In this document: one piece after another, positions 1 through 11,168 of the stretch
Layout: each line of letters opens with the position of its first letter
Position numbering within the stretch: the first letter of the stretch is position 1
DNA from: Harmonia axyridis
Lineage: Eukaryota > Arthropoda > Insecta > Coleoptera > Coccinellidae
DNA: 64,000 nucleotides
Reading direction: 5' to 3'
Assembly (NCBI RefSeq): GCF_914767665.1
Contig: NC_059507.1
Span: 2,232,001-2,296,000, forward strand
The notes under the pieces: generated by a model
What the model saw: the letters and a program-made list of their open reading frames with translations, nothing else
Databases searched by the model: none
Told to the model about the DNA's origin: nothing
Position numbers and translations under genes: made by a program

Positions 1-120
1 GAATGATGAAAGATTTAAAATTTAAACAGAATACATTATTTCGCATGAGTATCAGTATTGGAAATAGGATATATGTACTATTAAATTTATACCATTTGAT
101 TCAGATCAATTCATAAAAGG

Positions 121-270
121 TTTTCCGATAGAAATGATGAAATTTGAATTGTTATAATGGCATTGCTGTGACTATTTTCTGAAATTTCTTATGTCTTATA
201 TGTTCAGTAGATTATGCCATTTAATCATGGAAAGATACATGATTCAACAACATGTAGAAATACTTCTGAG
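121..270 (+). mobile_element. remnant of a transposase 5' end (family also at 34.5 and 46.9 kb)
   Basis: This stretch aligns by eye with 34441-34660 and 46861-47060. All three share a leader (gaaatgat.aaatttgaa ... atttcttatgtc) followed by a short coding-like start. Here the coding part reads roughly IQQHVEILLR. In the better copy at 34556 it reads MQQRLEIVELFYQNQ, the style of an N-terminal helix of Tc1/mariner-like transposases. No catalytic region follows. The class is inferred; the family is not recognised. Confidence 0.4.
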
Positions 271-404
271 GGTTTTCACGATGTTGTATGCTACTACAGG
301 TCTTCAGCTAGTCTGTTAGTTTTGTATGCTTGGTCACTTACTTTGTTGCTCCTGTTCTAGTGGGAAAGATGCACTTCCAGGTATTGAAACTGCATTATTT
401 GTTC

Positions 405-580
405 TACAAGTGGTTTTAAAACCACGACGAGGACTGGCGATGGAGTATTTTGGGCTGGCACCAAATGCCAAATGTAATACAGCGACACATTTTGATAGTC
501 AGGCTGCACTCAAAGCATTGAGCTCGCATATCATCAATTTTAAGATGGTACTGAATGGTAACGCCAAAAAAATGAAATAG
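405..580 (+). pseudogene. non-LTR retrotransposon RNase H fragment
   Basis: Two frames together give an RNase H-like segment. FKTTTRTGDGVFWAGTKCQ resembles the DGSKT...GAGV strand. After a frameshift, DSQAALKALSSHIINFKMVL matches the conserved SDSQAALKAL motif of RNase H domains in insect non-LTR retrotransposons. The same DSQ.xxKALSSHII.S pattern appears in the minus-strand remnant at 7.3-8.0 kb, so the same family is likely present. No reverse transcriptase is visible beside it. The fragment is dead because of the frameshift and its small size. Confidence 0.65.
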
Positions 581-605
581 GCAAAAATACTATGGTCTGT
601 GTAGT

Positions 606-769
606 CTGGGTGTTTTTTCAGTTCTATAGACCTTTAAATTGCAATAAAACAACGATGGATTATTCGATTAACATGAATTTTATTTATCCGCAAGATAATC
701 TTGTGGCATTACATTTTAAATATGATTTCTGGCTTATGACCGCCACGGCTGGCTCGGAAAAACACCCTT
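606..769 (-). mobile_element. miniature DD41D-element derivative (~165 bp)
   Basis: On the plus strand it opens with a degenerate right terminal repeat (gggtgttttttcagttctat), then the complement of the transposase C-terminus through the ACCGCCACGGCTGGCTCGG block at 739-757. At 758-769 it jumps straight to the other end's tip (aaaaacaccctt), followed by TA at 770-771. It keeps both tips but almost nothing between them, which is a MITE-like deletion product of the 0.94-kb family. Confidence 0.75.
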
Positions 770-771
770 TA

Positions 772-1786
772 TTTCATTAATTTCAATTTGGATGAATTTG
801 GGCCGAATAGTACACATCTTTGCCAGACCTAAAATAGTGCTGAAAAATTCGTACCATAGCGATAGATCAGAATACTGCAGTAGCATATCTTGCTGACTGA
901 ATTTGATCCGAAAACTTAGGCAACCTTGAACGATTAAAAAAAAGTAACTGTGGAACATACTGTTGAAGTCCCAGTATACACACACCCGATTCACCAGTAT
1001 TAGTTCAGGAGAAAACCCATAAGTAAGGGTCTTTCTTTTGAAGAGCTTTTGCTTCATTAAGAAACACCTTCCGAAGAAAAAATACTTTTAAAAATCATTG
1101 ACTACTAATTCTGGGACACCCTGTATATGATGTGAAACTTGCAGAACAGGGTAAAATACAAAACAATAAAGGCTGAAGGACCTTAGGTCGATGGCCACTC
1201 GTTCGTTTACAGGCAATAAATGAAGAGTTTGTTTATTCCGGAAGATGATAAGGTTATCATTCCAAATGAACGGGCAGACTTGGTTTGGATATCCAAAAGG
1301 CATTAACCATTCAGGCAACTGCCCGGCTTCAGGCTACAGCATAATGATACACAATGAAATTGTCGATATATACCTATTCGCTCTACGAGAACAATTCTGT
1401 CCGTATTTTCAGATAGCCGGCACGTACGATTTCATAACGTTGTTATTTGATCTACGTTATTAATAACGATAATTGTTGAATGCATCCGTGTGCATCAGTT
1501 ACGGCCATTTGTTCGGTTAATTGACATTAATTTGTTCCGATGGTTATGGAAATAGCGGCGTTATTTTTTGGGAAAAGCCGTATCAGTCATTTTGAGGGGT
1601 TTGTAGCTCGGACGGATTTGTTGTTGGATTTTCCCGGAGGATCTGGATGTATATGAGCCATTGGTGTTTTTATTATTCCTTTGGTATCTGCCAAATGTGA
1701 GAGAAGCATTTTGGTAACTGAAGAACGTGATTTCAGAAGGCACCAGAATAAATAACCTACAAATAAGCTGCCACGAGAACCAAAAC
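772..1786. other. no recognisable gene; one possible repeat end
   Basis: The two minus-strand open frames here (734-1057, 1088-1318) show no recognisable motif. The string gggacaccctgtatatga at 1112-1130 resembles the tip of a DNA transposon (complement TACAGGGTGTCCC), but I cannot find its partner. Confidence 0.3.
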
Positions 1787-1934
1787 CAGCCAGCCGTGGC
1801 GGTCATATGCCAGAAATCATATTTAGAACGTAATGCCACAAGATTATCTTGCAGATAAATAAAATTCATGTCAATCGAATAATCCATCGTTTTATTGCAA
1901 TTTAAAGTTCTATAGCTCTAAAAAAAACACCCTT
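1787..1934 (+). mobile_element. 3'-end fragment of the DD41D element
   Basis: It begins inside the transposase C-terminus (ASRGGHMPEIIF-like, with aacgtaa at the end) and continues through the 3' untranslated part and right terminal repeat to aaaaaaacaccctt, followed by TA at 1935-1936. Everything upstream in the element is missing. Confidence 0.85.
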
Positions 1935-1936
1935 TA

Positions 1937-2812
1937 TAAAACTAGTTCTTTTTTTTGAGAATTGTAAGATCAGCACAAAAAGTATCTGAACAAATTAAAA
2001 CAAATTTATGGATTTTTGATGAACAAGCCTCCAGCATTATAAATTAAACATCTGATTCCAACAAATAGTATCATCTCAACAGGAGATTGTTGATTCTAAG
2101 CCGAAAGAAAATGAGTAGAAAGAAGTCATTCAATTCGCGAATTTCTAGTTCATACTCGCGGTTATTTCAAAAGGTAAAAGAGAAGATGCCGCAAATAAGA
2201 TTCCCTCCAACTTCAAATTCCAGTCTGAAAGGAGTTTGAATATGAGTCCTCATTAAGTGAAAGATCTCATAAACGTATTTCCAAAACCAAAGTTTATCCA
2301 TCTCTCGAAGCAAACTCAGAAAATATAGTTCAGAGATTGCATTGGGGCTAAACCAACATCGTCGTATTCATCCCTTGTGCACTACGAATGAAAACTCCCA
2401 CTGTGCTGAGTAAATGTTATTGAAATCTTCCTTCAGGATTCCCAATTCCCCATGCAAATTATTTACACCATAATAATTTCCAGGGGAGCAACCGTTTCGG
2501 GTTCGATATTTCAAAACAACATGTTAACCAAACGATTTAGTGAATATCAATGGAGCCACCCGGAGAATCTTGGATTAATATTATGCATTCCCGTAGAGAA
2601 TGAAGAATTTAATATTCCTTGTTTAGAATATTGTTGTTCAGCGTTGCAAACGGAATGTATGTTTATCGATGAATTATTCATTAGGACATTTGCGGTTTAC
2701 ATATCGGTAACCTAATTGTGTTTATAAGATTTTGAATTGTTGAGAGCATTAAACGCCGAAAATACAAGAGGAGTTTATATCCATTCGAAAGAAATCAATC
2801 AAAATATCAATG
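1937..2812. other. unannotated stretch
   Basis: No family recognised. An 87-codon frame at 2452-2715 has no motif I recognise and no splice context that would support it. Confidence 0.3.
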
Positions 2813-3610
2813 GACTAGTTTTCATTTTTTTGTTAAGGATTAATTCTAAAAATTTAAGTAAAATGAAACAAAAATGTGGAAAAATCATTGAAATATCTCT
2901 AGAAATGAAAAAGTTATTGGACTTTGAAGTTGCGCTTGGAAGAATAATTTCATAGTACGTGTAAGTGTCGTGACGTCACACACTAGACGACTGGTATTCG
3001 CAGAGTGCTTACAAATTCATTGGTGTACAATCACTTGTGCCGTTCGTGTCGTGTTTTGTTCGTTACACGATGGCTGAAATAACTTACTATATACATACAT
3101 ATAAATTATTTTTTCCCTTTTTACTTTTTACTCCTCACATAAATATGTTTTGCCATTGATAGACTTCAACAACCAGTACTCAACTACAAACTGTTTATGA
3201 AACGTTTTTTAAATAAATCATCGTTATAAGTTGAACCATGATGAAGCAAACTCAAAAGTAGATACTTACTTGAAAAATTTAACTTCTTTTATTTCAGCAC
3301 TGACATAAGATGGATTTGAAGAAAAAAACTCCATCACTCGAGTTAAAACTACACTGTACAACTACAAACGGCGCGAGAGCCTTGGCGAGGCTAAGTATTT
3401 AAACGTAATTTATGGTGTAGCGATCACAGGCAAGTGCCGTGACGTCACAGACCAAAGACGTTCCGCGCTAAAATACGTAAATTTAAATAATCTATTTCTC
3501 AGTCATTTATTGATGGATTTTCAAAATGTTTTCACTGATTTATCAGTTTTGCTCTATATTTTAGTTCTATCGTGTCAAATATAGTATTATCAACATCACT
3601 TAACTAGTCC
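2813..3610 (-). mobile_element. CRE-ended exon-carrying repeat, copy A (exon damaged)
   Basis: One of four copies of a dispersed repeat, with ends ggactagtt at 2813 and aactagtcc at 3602-3610. Perfect TGACGTCA palindromes lie at 2971-2978 and 3440-3447. Read on the minus strand, the order is promoter-like half (CRE, Tgtacagtgtag), exon, donor CAAGTAAGTATC, then intron-like sequence. The 5' half of the exon has been deleted here: gagttttaactcgag runs directly into the segment coding MEFFSSNPSYVSAEIK. This copy therefore lacks the original start codon. Confidence 0.8.
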
Positions 3611-3611
3611 T

Positions 3612-4174
3612 TTAGCAGGATATAGTATGGATCCCGAAAACATGATAAACTATGACCAAAAAAAAATCCAAAACTCCGCCGATTTTTTCAAGCAAATTTT
3701 GGAGATCGATAGTGAGGCGAAACACAAATCCTATGTCGAATATACAGCGTTGAAACATTGTCTATTCCCTACGCAATCAACAGATGACACCAACCCTACT
3801 CGGGGGCATTATCTAACATCTTTTTATTAATCGATATTTCCTTTAGAGTCCCGGGAATTGTCGTTGGTGGCAACTCATTTCCGTTACAGCAAACGTAATT
3901 TCTTTTAGCAGTTTTTCGATATTTATGTCGCTCGCTAACGCAATCCTCCAATATCCCTAGGCCCCAATAATGAACTGGAAGGGACGTCGAAGGAAGAACT
4001 ACGCTACATCGGGATAAATGAATTTTTCACTTGGGATTGCTTTAATCGAAAAAATTTGGAGGGATTGTTGCTCAATTTTTTTTTACCCGAGTGTATCGAG
4101 TGTAATCGACGTATCTCTGTCGAACCTTACTGAATTTTCAATTTATATCATGTTATATTTAGCTGAACACTAGC
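3612..4174. other. unannotated stretch next to copy A
   Basis: A 67-codon frame at 3627-3830 starts 17 bases beyond the repeat end. It has no recognisable motif, and its adjacency is probably chance. Confidence 0.25.
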
Positions 4175-4605
4175 TTGAGCTGGGCGGAAACTGTTCATGT
4201 GAAGAACGTTATTCTCTTATCAGGTAAAATCACTTCATCATGTCTCTCGTCGTTTTCGGCTGTTTGTCTTTCAATGCTCGGCTCAAACGCACTAACTGTG
4301 CGTTGTGGAAAGTCATACCCCATCCACCGTATTTTCCAGACGTTGCTCGCTCAGACTATCACTTGTTTCGATTAATGGCAGACGGCCTAGCTGATCCGTA
4401 CTTCCGGTCTTATGAAGAAGTATAAAATTGAACCGATTCGTGGATCCCTTCGAAAATGACCAGTTTCTTCAACGCGGGTTTCGTATGCTGACTGAAAGAT
4501 TGGATAAGGTAGTGGCCAGCGATGGACAATACTTAGAATCATAAATGTACAGTTTGTAACAATAAAGCCTCGGATAAAAACGGCGGAAGCAGAGTTGTAC
4601 GCTTG
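4175..4605 (+). pseudogene. mariner transposase C-terminus with right terminal repeat
   Basis: The second frame reads CALWKVIPHPPYFPDVARSD followed by YHLFRLMADGLADPYFRSYE, the hallmark PHPPYSPDLAPSDYHLF block of mariner transposases (DD34D). The final catalytic Asp (RSDYHLF) is kept. It continues, after a stop and frame shifts, into a tail like NWxDSWI...VVASDGQYLES ending in TAA near 4543. The segment before it (4175-4240, AETVHVKNVILLSG) corresponds to the region around the second catalytic Asp, but the HDN motif is lost. It ends with acggcggaagcagagttgta at about 4577, a terminal-repeat motif also seen at 6519-6552 and, inverted, at 40977-41010. Confidence 0.8.
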
Positions 4606-5632
4606 TATAGTATTTTACTCAAGTGTCCACCAACCAAGGTGAGAAAACCTCTGAGTGGCTTTCTTCTTCTGAAACTAGGGGACTCTAACTATTAATAGAA
4701 TCAGAACGCGAGCAATAATAACTACAAAGTTCAAAGCAATACGAAGTCGGGTTACATCAAACACAGAATATTATATTTCACAACGTAGGTCCATCAGTTA
4801 CACCTAGAATGAAGCAATTCTTTCAGATTGGTTGTTCAGATAACATGGGGGCTTTCTGTGCCTCATACCTTTATTTTAGTGGAAATCTTAATCATTTCAA
4901 TTTTTAACTTAAACCAGAATCATCTTAAAGAAGCTTCTTAACATAAATTATCATCTGAGACTATAAGTTATTGGATTCTTTTATACTGTTATCTAACCTA
5001 TTGTGTGTGTGTGTGTGTAAGAATGACTTCTTTCTTGTCGGATGTGTTGCTGTCAATTCGATCCCTAACAATTTTACACGGTTGGGACCGAATTCTGTTC
5101 AGAATAAGCTGACATTGAAATTCGAGAAGGATTTCCTTTCCTCACTCTCCCCCTATTCATGGAGAGGCGCGGCACCAATTTAACTGAGAATTTGATAGAG
5201 ATTGAATTTTAACTTTTGCCTCCAATTTCAGTCAACGCTGTAAACTTTCCGAATCAGTTAACGATAGATGAGATTGTGAGAGGGACACGGATCTGCAATG
5301 ATCAAATTTTTCAACAAGTACTAATCCAATAAAAGGAGAAACTGGAGCGAAGCAGATCGGAATATTTAGCAGGGGTATTAGGCTGCAATTCTCATCGCGG
5401 CGGCTGAATAAAATTGAGATGTGTTTCCAAGTTGTCTGTGAATAATGTCACGTCTTCCGTGCTGTTCTATATCGTTGTAAATTTGATCGAAATCCAGTTT
5501 TCTCGGGGGCTATCTCTTTCGGAGTATCTTCCTGAGGTGTCAGGAAAATTTGTAGCTTAACTGGATGGAATAAGTCTGGCCCATATTGGCCAGAAGGGAG
5601 ACAAAATGTTCCTCAGTTTCGGTTGAATAGTA
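4606..5632. other. unannotated stretch with a GT microsatellite
   Basis: Only simple sequence is recognisable: (GT)8 at 5002-5018. The sequence 5080-5200 has an ordinary host-like look and no coding signal that I trust. Confidence 0.3.
5002..5018. repeat. (TG)n microsatellite
   Basis: Eight uninterrupted TG/GT dinucleotides. Confidence 0.9.
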
Positions 5633-6519
5633 ACAGGTGTTTTTTTCGAGGTATATAACTTTAAGTTGGCATTTCTGTTCAAGATGGCGACCGATTTAAC
5701 AGCTGTCAAGTGATTTATTCCCAGTTTGGTTCGACAATTCATCATGAATAGACTCAAGCCTGAACAACGCTTGCAAATATTGCAATTTTATTTCGAAAAT
5801 AATGGTTCTGTGCGGAATACGTATCGCGCACTACGTCCATTTTATTTTGTTTAGCGATGAAGCGCACTTCTGGTTGAATGGCTACGTCAACAAACAAAAC
5901 TGCCGCATTGGGAGTGAAGCTAATCCTGAGGTGTATGTTGAAACACCGTTACATCCAGAGAAACTGACTGTTTGGTGCGCTTTATGGTCTGGTGGAATCA
6001 TTGGTCCGTACTTCTTCAAAAACGATGATGGCCAGAACGTTACAGTCAATGGTGATCGGTATAGAACCATGATTACTAACTTTTTCATTCCTGAATTGAA
6101 CAACCATGATGTCCAGGAGCTGTGGTTTCAACAAGACGGTGCAACATGTCACACAGCTCGTGCCACAATCGATTTATTGAAAGACACGTTTGGTGACCGC
6201 CTAATATCACGTTTTTGACCTGTGAATTGGCCTCCAAGATCTTGTGATTTAACAACGCTAGACTACTTTCTGTGGAGCTATGTAAAGTCATTGGTCTATG
6301 CGGATAAGCCACAAACGCTTGACCATTTGGGAGACAACATTCGCCGTGTTATTGCCGATATACGGCCACAAATGTTGGAAAAAGTCATCGAAAATTGGAA
6401 GTCCAGATTGGACTACATCCGAGCCAGCCGTGGCGGTCATAAGCCAGAAATCATATTTAAAATGTAATGCCACAAGATTATAAATAAAATTCATGTCAAT
6501 CGAATAATACATCTATTGC
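5633..6519 (+). mobile_element. DD41D element, right end replaced
   Basis: The left end acaggtgttttttt starts after TA (5631-5632) and runs into the family leader (gaggtatataactttaagtt). The transposase start codon at 5744 gives MNRLKPEQRLQI..., and the family deletion joins it out of frame to the catalytic domain. Catalytic reading: LFSDEAHFW near 5850, FQQDGATCHTA near 6130, a TGA stop at 6216-6218, then the same frame resumes with LDYFLW near 6260 and ends in FKM at 6467. The right terminal repeat is absent: after cgaataatacatc the sequence changes to a mariner end. Confidence 0.9.
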
Positions 6520-6552
6520 AAAACGGCGGAAGCAAAGTTGTACACATAATAT
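6516..6552 (+). mobile_element. mariner right terminal-repeat fragment
   Basis: The string attgcaaaacggcggaagca followed by aagttgtacac matches the inverted mariner end at 40977-41010 and the right end at 4577-4600. It is fused directly to the truncated DD41D copy. Confidence 0.6.
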
Positions 6553-7290
6553 TAACAAAACGAACAGAACCTTTGTCCTTGACATAATCAGTTCCCCACT
6601 AAAGCATGATAGTCCTTCATTCGAGTCTCCATTATAATTGAGACCACTCTCATTCGCCAGTTCGACAAATTACCCTGTGGTCTGCCATTTTTGCAGAACC
6701 CTAATGAATCCTGCAGCAAGGCCATCCAGCTTAGCGCTTCAATATTTAACCCACCAGAAAATGTTGATTAGTACATACAATTTCGCACTGAATATTTCAC
6801 ACTGTTACAAATTAAAGTCGTTATTGTTTTCACCGGCGCTGTAGAGGGTAGCGGATGCAACCCCCTCCACTGTGCGCGATAATTGGTTTAGCTAACCCAG
6901 ATTTATTTCCTTCCGAACTGCACTTGTCACTGATTATGTTTTTTTTTTCGTGTCGTGTACGTAGGCTATATTTTTCATTATTAAGTTTTGCCGTATATCA
7001 ATGCATGGAGAACGTCGGCGGAAGTAGGATCGTAAATCAGTCATTTCTTTTTTCCGCGTTGCCAACGTCACAGCTGAGTTTCATGAAAATTTTGTGCTCA
7101 CCAGAATATGGTGCATGCGAATGAAGGGAACAAAAATGAGAAATGCACTGAAGTGAAATCAGGAGTTCATGTTCGAATTCATGATGATATTCACATAATT
7201 TTACTTGACCTGTCACATGAAATTTTTTCTTCTTCTTCTTTTAGTGCCTCTTCTAGTGAAGATTGGCGAGAACCATAGCAGAATATACCT
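6553..7290. other. unannotated stretch
   Basis: Short open frames at 6638-6844 and 6855-7124 show no recognisable domain. No repeat was seen elsewhere in the window. Confidence 0.25.
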
Positions 7291-7985
7291 TTTGGTCTAT
7301 AGCGTCTCCCATAAGAAGTTTTCTCACCATTACATGATCTACAGCTCGTCTTCCAGTTCCAGAGTTCTAATGAACTACAATATCTGGAATGGGTTCAAGG
7401 ACGCAACTTCCTCACTTTAAGTCTCTTGTCCAGAGCATATTTTGTGTTCGGCTAGTGATGGCGAGGCATTCCATCACCAGATGATCCGGAGATTCTTCCT
7501 TCTCCTCGCAGAATCAGCAATAGTGGTTTTCTGCTAGACTCATTCTCATGAGGTCCTCCTGAAGCTACAAGCTGGGGAATCCAGTTAGGAAGTGTAGCAT
7601 ATTTTTGCCAAGATCCAGATATTTCTTAGATCTCGCAGAGTCAAAGTTTTGAAGAAACTTTTTGGAATGATACAACCCAAAAAGATTCCGCCAGAGTGTT
7701 TCTCTTTCGGTTTCTCTCTTCTTCTCAAACTCTTTCTTGAAGGAACATTCGCCTCTACCATAGAGAGTTTGAGCTTCTCTTCTGGCAACTGTGTTGGCCT
7801 TTTCAATTACTTTAATTCTCGAGTGACCGGGAACCAGACCAAAAAGATCTTCTTGTTTTTGTCTATTCCATTCTTCGGCAATCTAATACCATCTAAGAAT
7901 CGATGATATGTGAGCTCAATGCTTTGTAAGAATCCTGACTGTCATAATGTAAAGCTATAGTATAATATCATATTTCTGACAGTTT
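7291..7985 (-). pseudogene. non-LTR retrotransposon RNase H and C-terminal tail
   Basis: Read on the minus strand from about 7985: HYDSQDSYKALSSHIIDS, then LVPGHSRIKVIEKANTVARR (the VPGHSGIxGNExAD block of RNase H), then TLWRNLFGLYHSKKFLQNFD and SARSKKYLDLGKNMLHFLTG. A cysteine/histidine tail follows, FCEEKEESPDHLVMECLA. The order RNase H, linker, cysteine motif is the usual one for these elements. Frameshifts and stops interrupt it, so this is a dead 3' remnant; the reverse transcriptase part is missing. Confidence 0.8.
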
Positions 7986-8970
7986 CTCACTAGGTTGATT
8001 TCCATACATATTTTCATTTCAAGTATAATATAATTTGTGTGTGTGTAATATCAGTTAAAATACACATTTGGATAGAATCTTCCATGTTGTTTCATCAGTC
8101 TAATTGCAGTGGAAAATCAGTGCTCTTTACACAAAGTATCCGGAACGTTAAGCCTGCCGTATACATGGATTAAGTCCTCAACTTGTCCAGCCTATCCATG
8201 TCACGATAACATATCAATTCATAGACCAAAGGTCAATCTAGCCAGACAATTGGTCCATTATGAGAGAGTGTTTCAGAGAAAATTCATTTTGACCCCTGCA
8301 TATTGGGCCATGAGGGCAGGGACGCAGTGAGAATTGAAGCACTGTGGGGCAATATGAATTTTGCTTCCATTTCAATAACCTTTTTCAACACCTTTCAGTA
8401 CATATATGTATTTGAAATTATGTCAGTTGATGGACACACAATACTTTTTGGTGAACCACTGATGTGAAAGAAAGCTCTGATTTGGTACTGATCTTTTTCG
8501 AGATTTCGAGAAAAAACAATTCTCTCGAAATCCTCAGAAACTTGGTACTTCTTCCTCTATTGCCTATTACTGAGCAATCTCAATATAATTCACCTCTGGT
8601 AAGCTATTTTGATCTGCTCTAGCAGGTGGCACTGTGCCACTCAGAAGGTTTGTGTAAATATTACATAATATCTGTGGCAGTAGAAGTTTGGCTTTAATAT
8701 ACACTTCCCAGGCAAGTGCCATCTTTGGTCTTTTATGTTTTCTATGGGCTTTTTCATCATAATCACAAGCCTTCGTTACAAGAGGGTTTGCGTGTTTTCT
8801 CATCTTACTGAAGGTCTTCTCACTCAGGTCTTTTAAATGGTCATCTAAGAGAAATCCTCAGAAATATTAAAATTGTCATAGAGAGCCAGTTAGTAATCTG
8901 CGATTAATGACTTTCAATTGAGTCTTGTGTTTATCTTTCCGATCTGTAGCAATGATTCATAAAGATTGTA
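7986..8970. other. unannotated stretch
   Basis: It contains a short (TG)n run near 8036-8045. The 78-codon minus-strand frame at 8567-8803 and the plus frame at 8109-8330 resemble nothing I recognise. Confidence 0.25.
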
Positions 8971-9912
8971 AAGGGTGTTTTTTTTTTAGAGCTATAGAAC
9001 TTCAAATTGCAATAAAACAACGATGGATTATTCGATTGACATTAATTTTATTTATCCGCAAGATAATCTTGTGGCATTACATTTTGAATATGATTTCTGG
9101 CATATGACCGCCACGGCTGGCTCGGATGTAGTCCAATCTGGACGTCCAATTTTCGATTACTTTTTCCAACATTTGTGGCCGTATATCGGCAATAACACGG
9201 CGAATGTTGTCTTCCAAATGGTCAAGGGTTTGTGGCTTATCCGCATAGACCAATGACTTTACATAGCCCCACAGAAAGTAGTCTAGCGGTGTTAAATCAC
9301 AAGATCCTTGGAGGCCAATTCACAGGTCCAAAACGTGAAATTAGGCGGTCACCAAACGTGTCTTTCAATTAATCGATTGTAGCACGAATTGTGTGACATG
9401 TTGCGCCGTCTTGTTGGAACCTTAGCTCCTGGACATCATGGTTGTTCAATTCTGGAATGAAGAAGTTAGTAATCATGGCTCTATACCGATCACCATTGAC
9501 TGTAACGTTCTGGCCATCATCGTTTTTGAAGAAGTACGGACCAATGATTCCACCAGCCCATAAAGCGCACGAAACAGTCAGTTTTGCTGGATGTAACGGT
9601 GTTTAGACATACACTTGAGGATTAGCTTCACTCCAAATGCGGCAGTTTTGTTTGTTGACGTAGCCATTCAACCAGAAGTGCGCTTCTCCGCTAAACAAAA
9701 TAAAATGGACGTAGTGCGCGATATGTATTCCGCACAGAACCATTATTTTCAAAATGAAATTGCACTATTTACAAGCGTTGTTCAGGCTTGAGTCTATTCA
9801 TGATGAATTGCCAAACCAAACTGAGAATAAATCACTTGACGGCTGTTAAATCGGTCGCCATCTTGAACAGTAATGCCAACTTAAAGTTATATACTTCGAC
9901 AAAAACACCCGT
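8971..9912 (-). mobile_element. DD41D element, full-length class, 942 bp
   Basis: The right end aagggtgttttttttttaga and left end aaaaacacccgt are both present, flanked by TA at 8969-8970 and 9913-9914, so both boundaries are clear. The transposase domain is badly frameshifted: for example an extra base at the RSCD region (aagatccttggagg) and changes in the QQDG codons. The shared internal deletion (MNRLKP... start fused to the catalytic domain) is present near 9700-9720. Confidence 0.93.
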
Positions 9913-9921
9913 TATAATTAC

Positions 9922-10160
9922 TACGAAAAAAAACACCCTGTATCTCGAAAACGAAACTATAGTAGGCTAACGTTTTTAGAGCTTTTTCCATAAAATTATC
10001 CAAAGAATCGTTCGTTTTACTTTGTAGCTCCAATTTAAAAACACCCTCTATGGCTATTCGCTCCCCAGTTGCTGCGCCAATGGTTAAAGGGGTGGAAGCC
10101 CTATCCAAATCGCAGCGAGTGCGTTGTATAACATACAAATTCATTCCACTCAGCACCCCT
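9922..10160. mobile_element. possible end of another DNA-transposon family
   Basis: Immediately beyond the TA of the DD41D copy is aaaaaaaacaccctgtatct followed by cgaaaacgaaac, similar to ccctgtatctcgacaac at 18408-18425. A second aaaaacaccctctatgg lies at 10036. These look like transposon tips, but I cannot assemble an element. Confidence 0.35.
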
Positions 10161-10319
10161 TGAATCTAGCCTGGTTGTTTAAGCCATATGTTATGCTACC
10201 CTGCTTATTATATGATGAAGATATATGAGGACAGTATCAGCATGTTTGCACGGCTTTTCAAGGTAATTTTGTAAAAATTAGAATATATTCACTTGCAGGT
10301 TGCAAATTAGGGTTCGCGC

Positions 10320-10436
10320 CCCCCATGATAATCTTATTACCGCTGATGCATTGAGATCGTTCATTTTATTCTCGCCATTTAATGCGTCTTCCTCCTTTTC
10401 TTCCGTTTCTTTGGACTGAGGTTCTGGTATTTTTAT
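10320..10436 (-). pseudogene. exon-like acidic segment of unknown gene
   Basis: On the minus strand one frame is open across this interval and reads IIKIPEPQSKETEEKEEDAL followed by NGENKMNDLNASAVI. It lies downstream, on the same strand, of the exon-like block at 10701-10817, so the two may be successive exons of one captured gene fragment. No recognisable domain. Confidence 0.35.
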
Positions 10437-10695
10437 TATGGAATAGTTAGATACACACAGATTTCATGGTTATATTTCATAATTATACACTGTGTTTTGC
10501 TCAAAATTTGTCTAATTCCAATCAAAATTCGAACTTTAAATATATAGAACTCAAAAGTATGAATCCTTACATCAAATGTAACATGTATAAAAACTGAGCA
10601 TAAAATACCTTAAAGATAACTATCTGGACCAAGAATGATTGCTTCACCTGAATCTCGTATTTTTGCCCACATAGATATAATAATTGTTTTGTTCA

Positions 10696-11066
10696 CTCAC
10701 CGATGGGTTCATTCCTTAATATGAAAGAGCTTCTCGTCATTATTTCCTCCTAGAACTTCGTTGTCATTAATTTTTTCAACTTCACTGTTAGCAATTAACT
10801 GGTGATACATCATAAATCTATAACAGAGAACATATTTAGTATCATTAACACCATTTGATTAAATAAATCATGATATCAAAGTTAATTTGTATGAAAAATG
10901 TGCATAAAATACCTCAAAAACAACACTGATGGACAAAAATTGTTTGATTCACGTAAATCTAACAATTTTGCAAGTCAGTCTCATAGATTACTTCAATAAT
11001 TATTCATTTCACCAACAATCATCGATTGGTAGGCGGGGTTTAGGAATTTATTCAATCTGTGATCAA
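10696..11066 (-). repeat. inverted-repeat arm 1 of the 10.3-12.65 kb cassette
   Basis: It pairs in inverted orientation with 11169-11566. Landmarks are ctcaccgatggg at 10696 against cccatcggtgag at 11555, and ccaacaatcatcgattggta near 11020 against taccaatcgatgattgttgg near 11208. It contains an exon-like block at 10701-10817. Confidence 0.85.
10701..10817 (-). pseudogene. exon-like block, copy 1
   Basis: On the minus strand the block follows a good acceptor (ttctctgttatAG) and ends before a good donor (CG|GTGAG). One frame reads FMMYHQLIANSEVEKINDNE VLGGNNDEKLFHIKE with a stop only in the last codons. The same acceptor, FMM.H..IAN start and donor recur at 11421-11561 and 12273-12401, so the splice structure is conserved between copies. 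The gene is not recognised. Confidence 0.5.
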
Positions 11067-11168
11067 GGGTCTGATTTTAAGCTTTCGCGAGAAGGCTTTG
11101 GCACACCAGCAATTCCAGAATTTTCGATGACATAGCACAGAAATTAAACTTCTATTCTGTTCTAGTTA

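Noticed and set aside
9023..9256. Repeated ~77-codon frames starting MDYSID.NFIYPQDN (also near 13337, 16985, 31047, 49975, 56155)
   Set aside because: They are antisense to the transposase C-terminus and 3' end of the DD41D copies; repetition follows the transposon, not a gene family.
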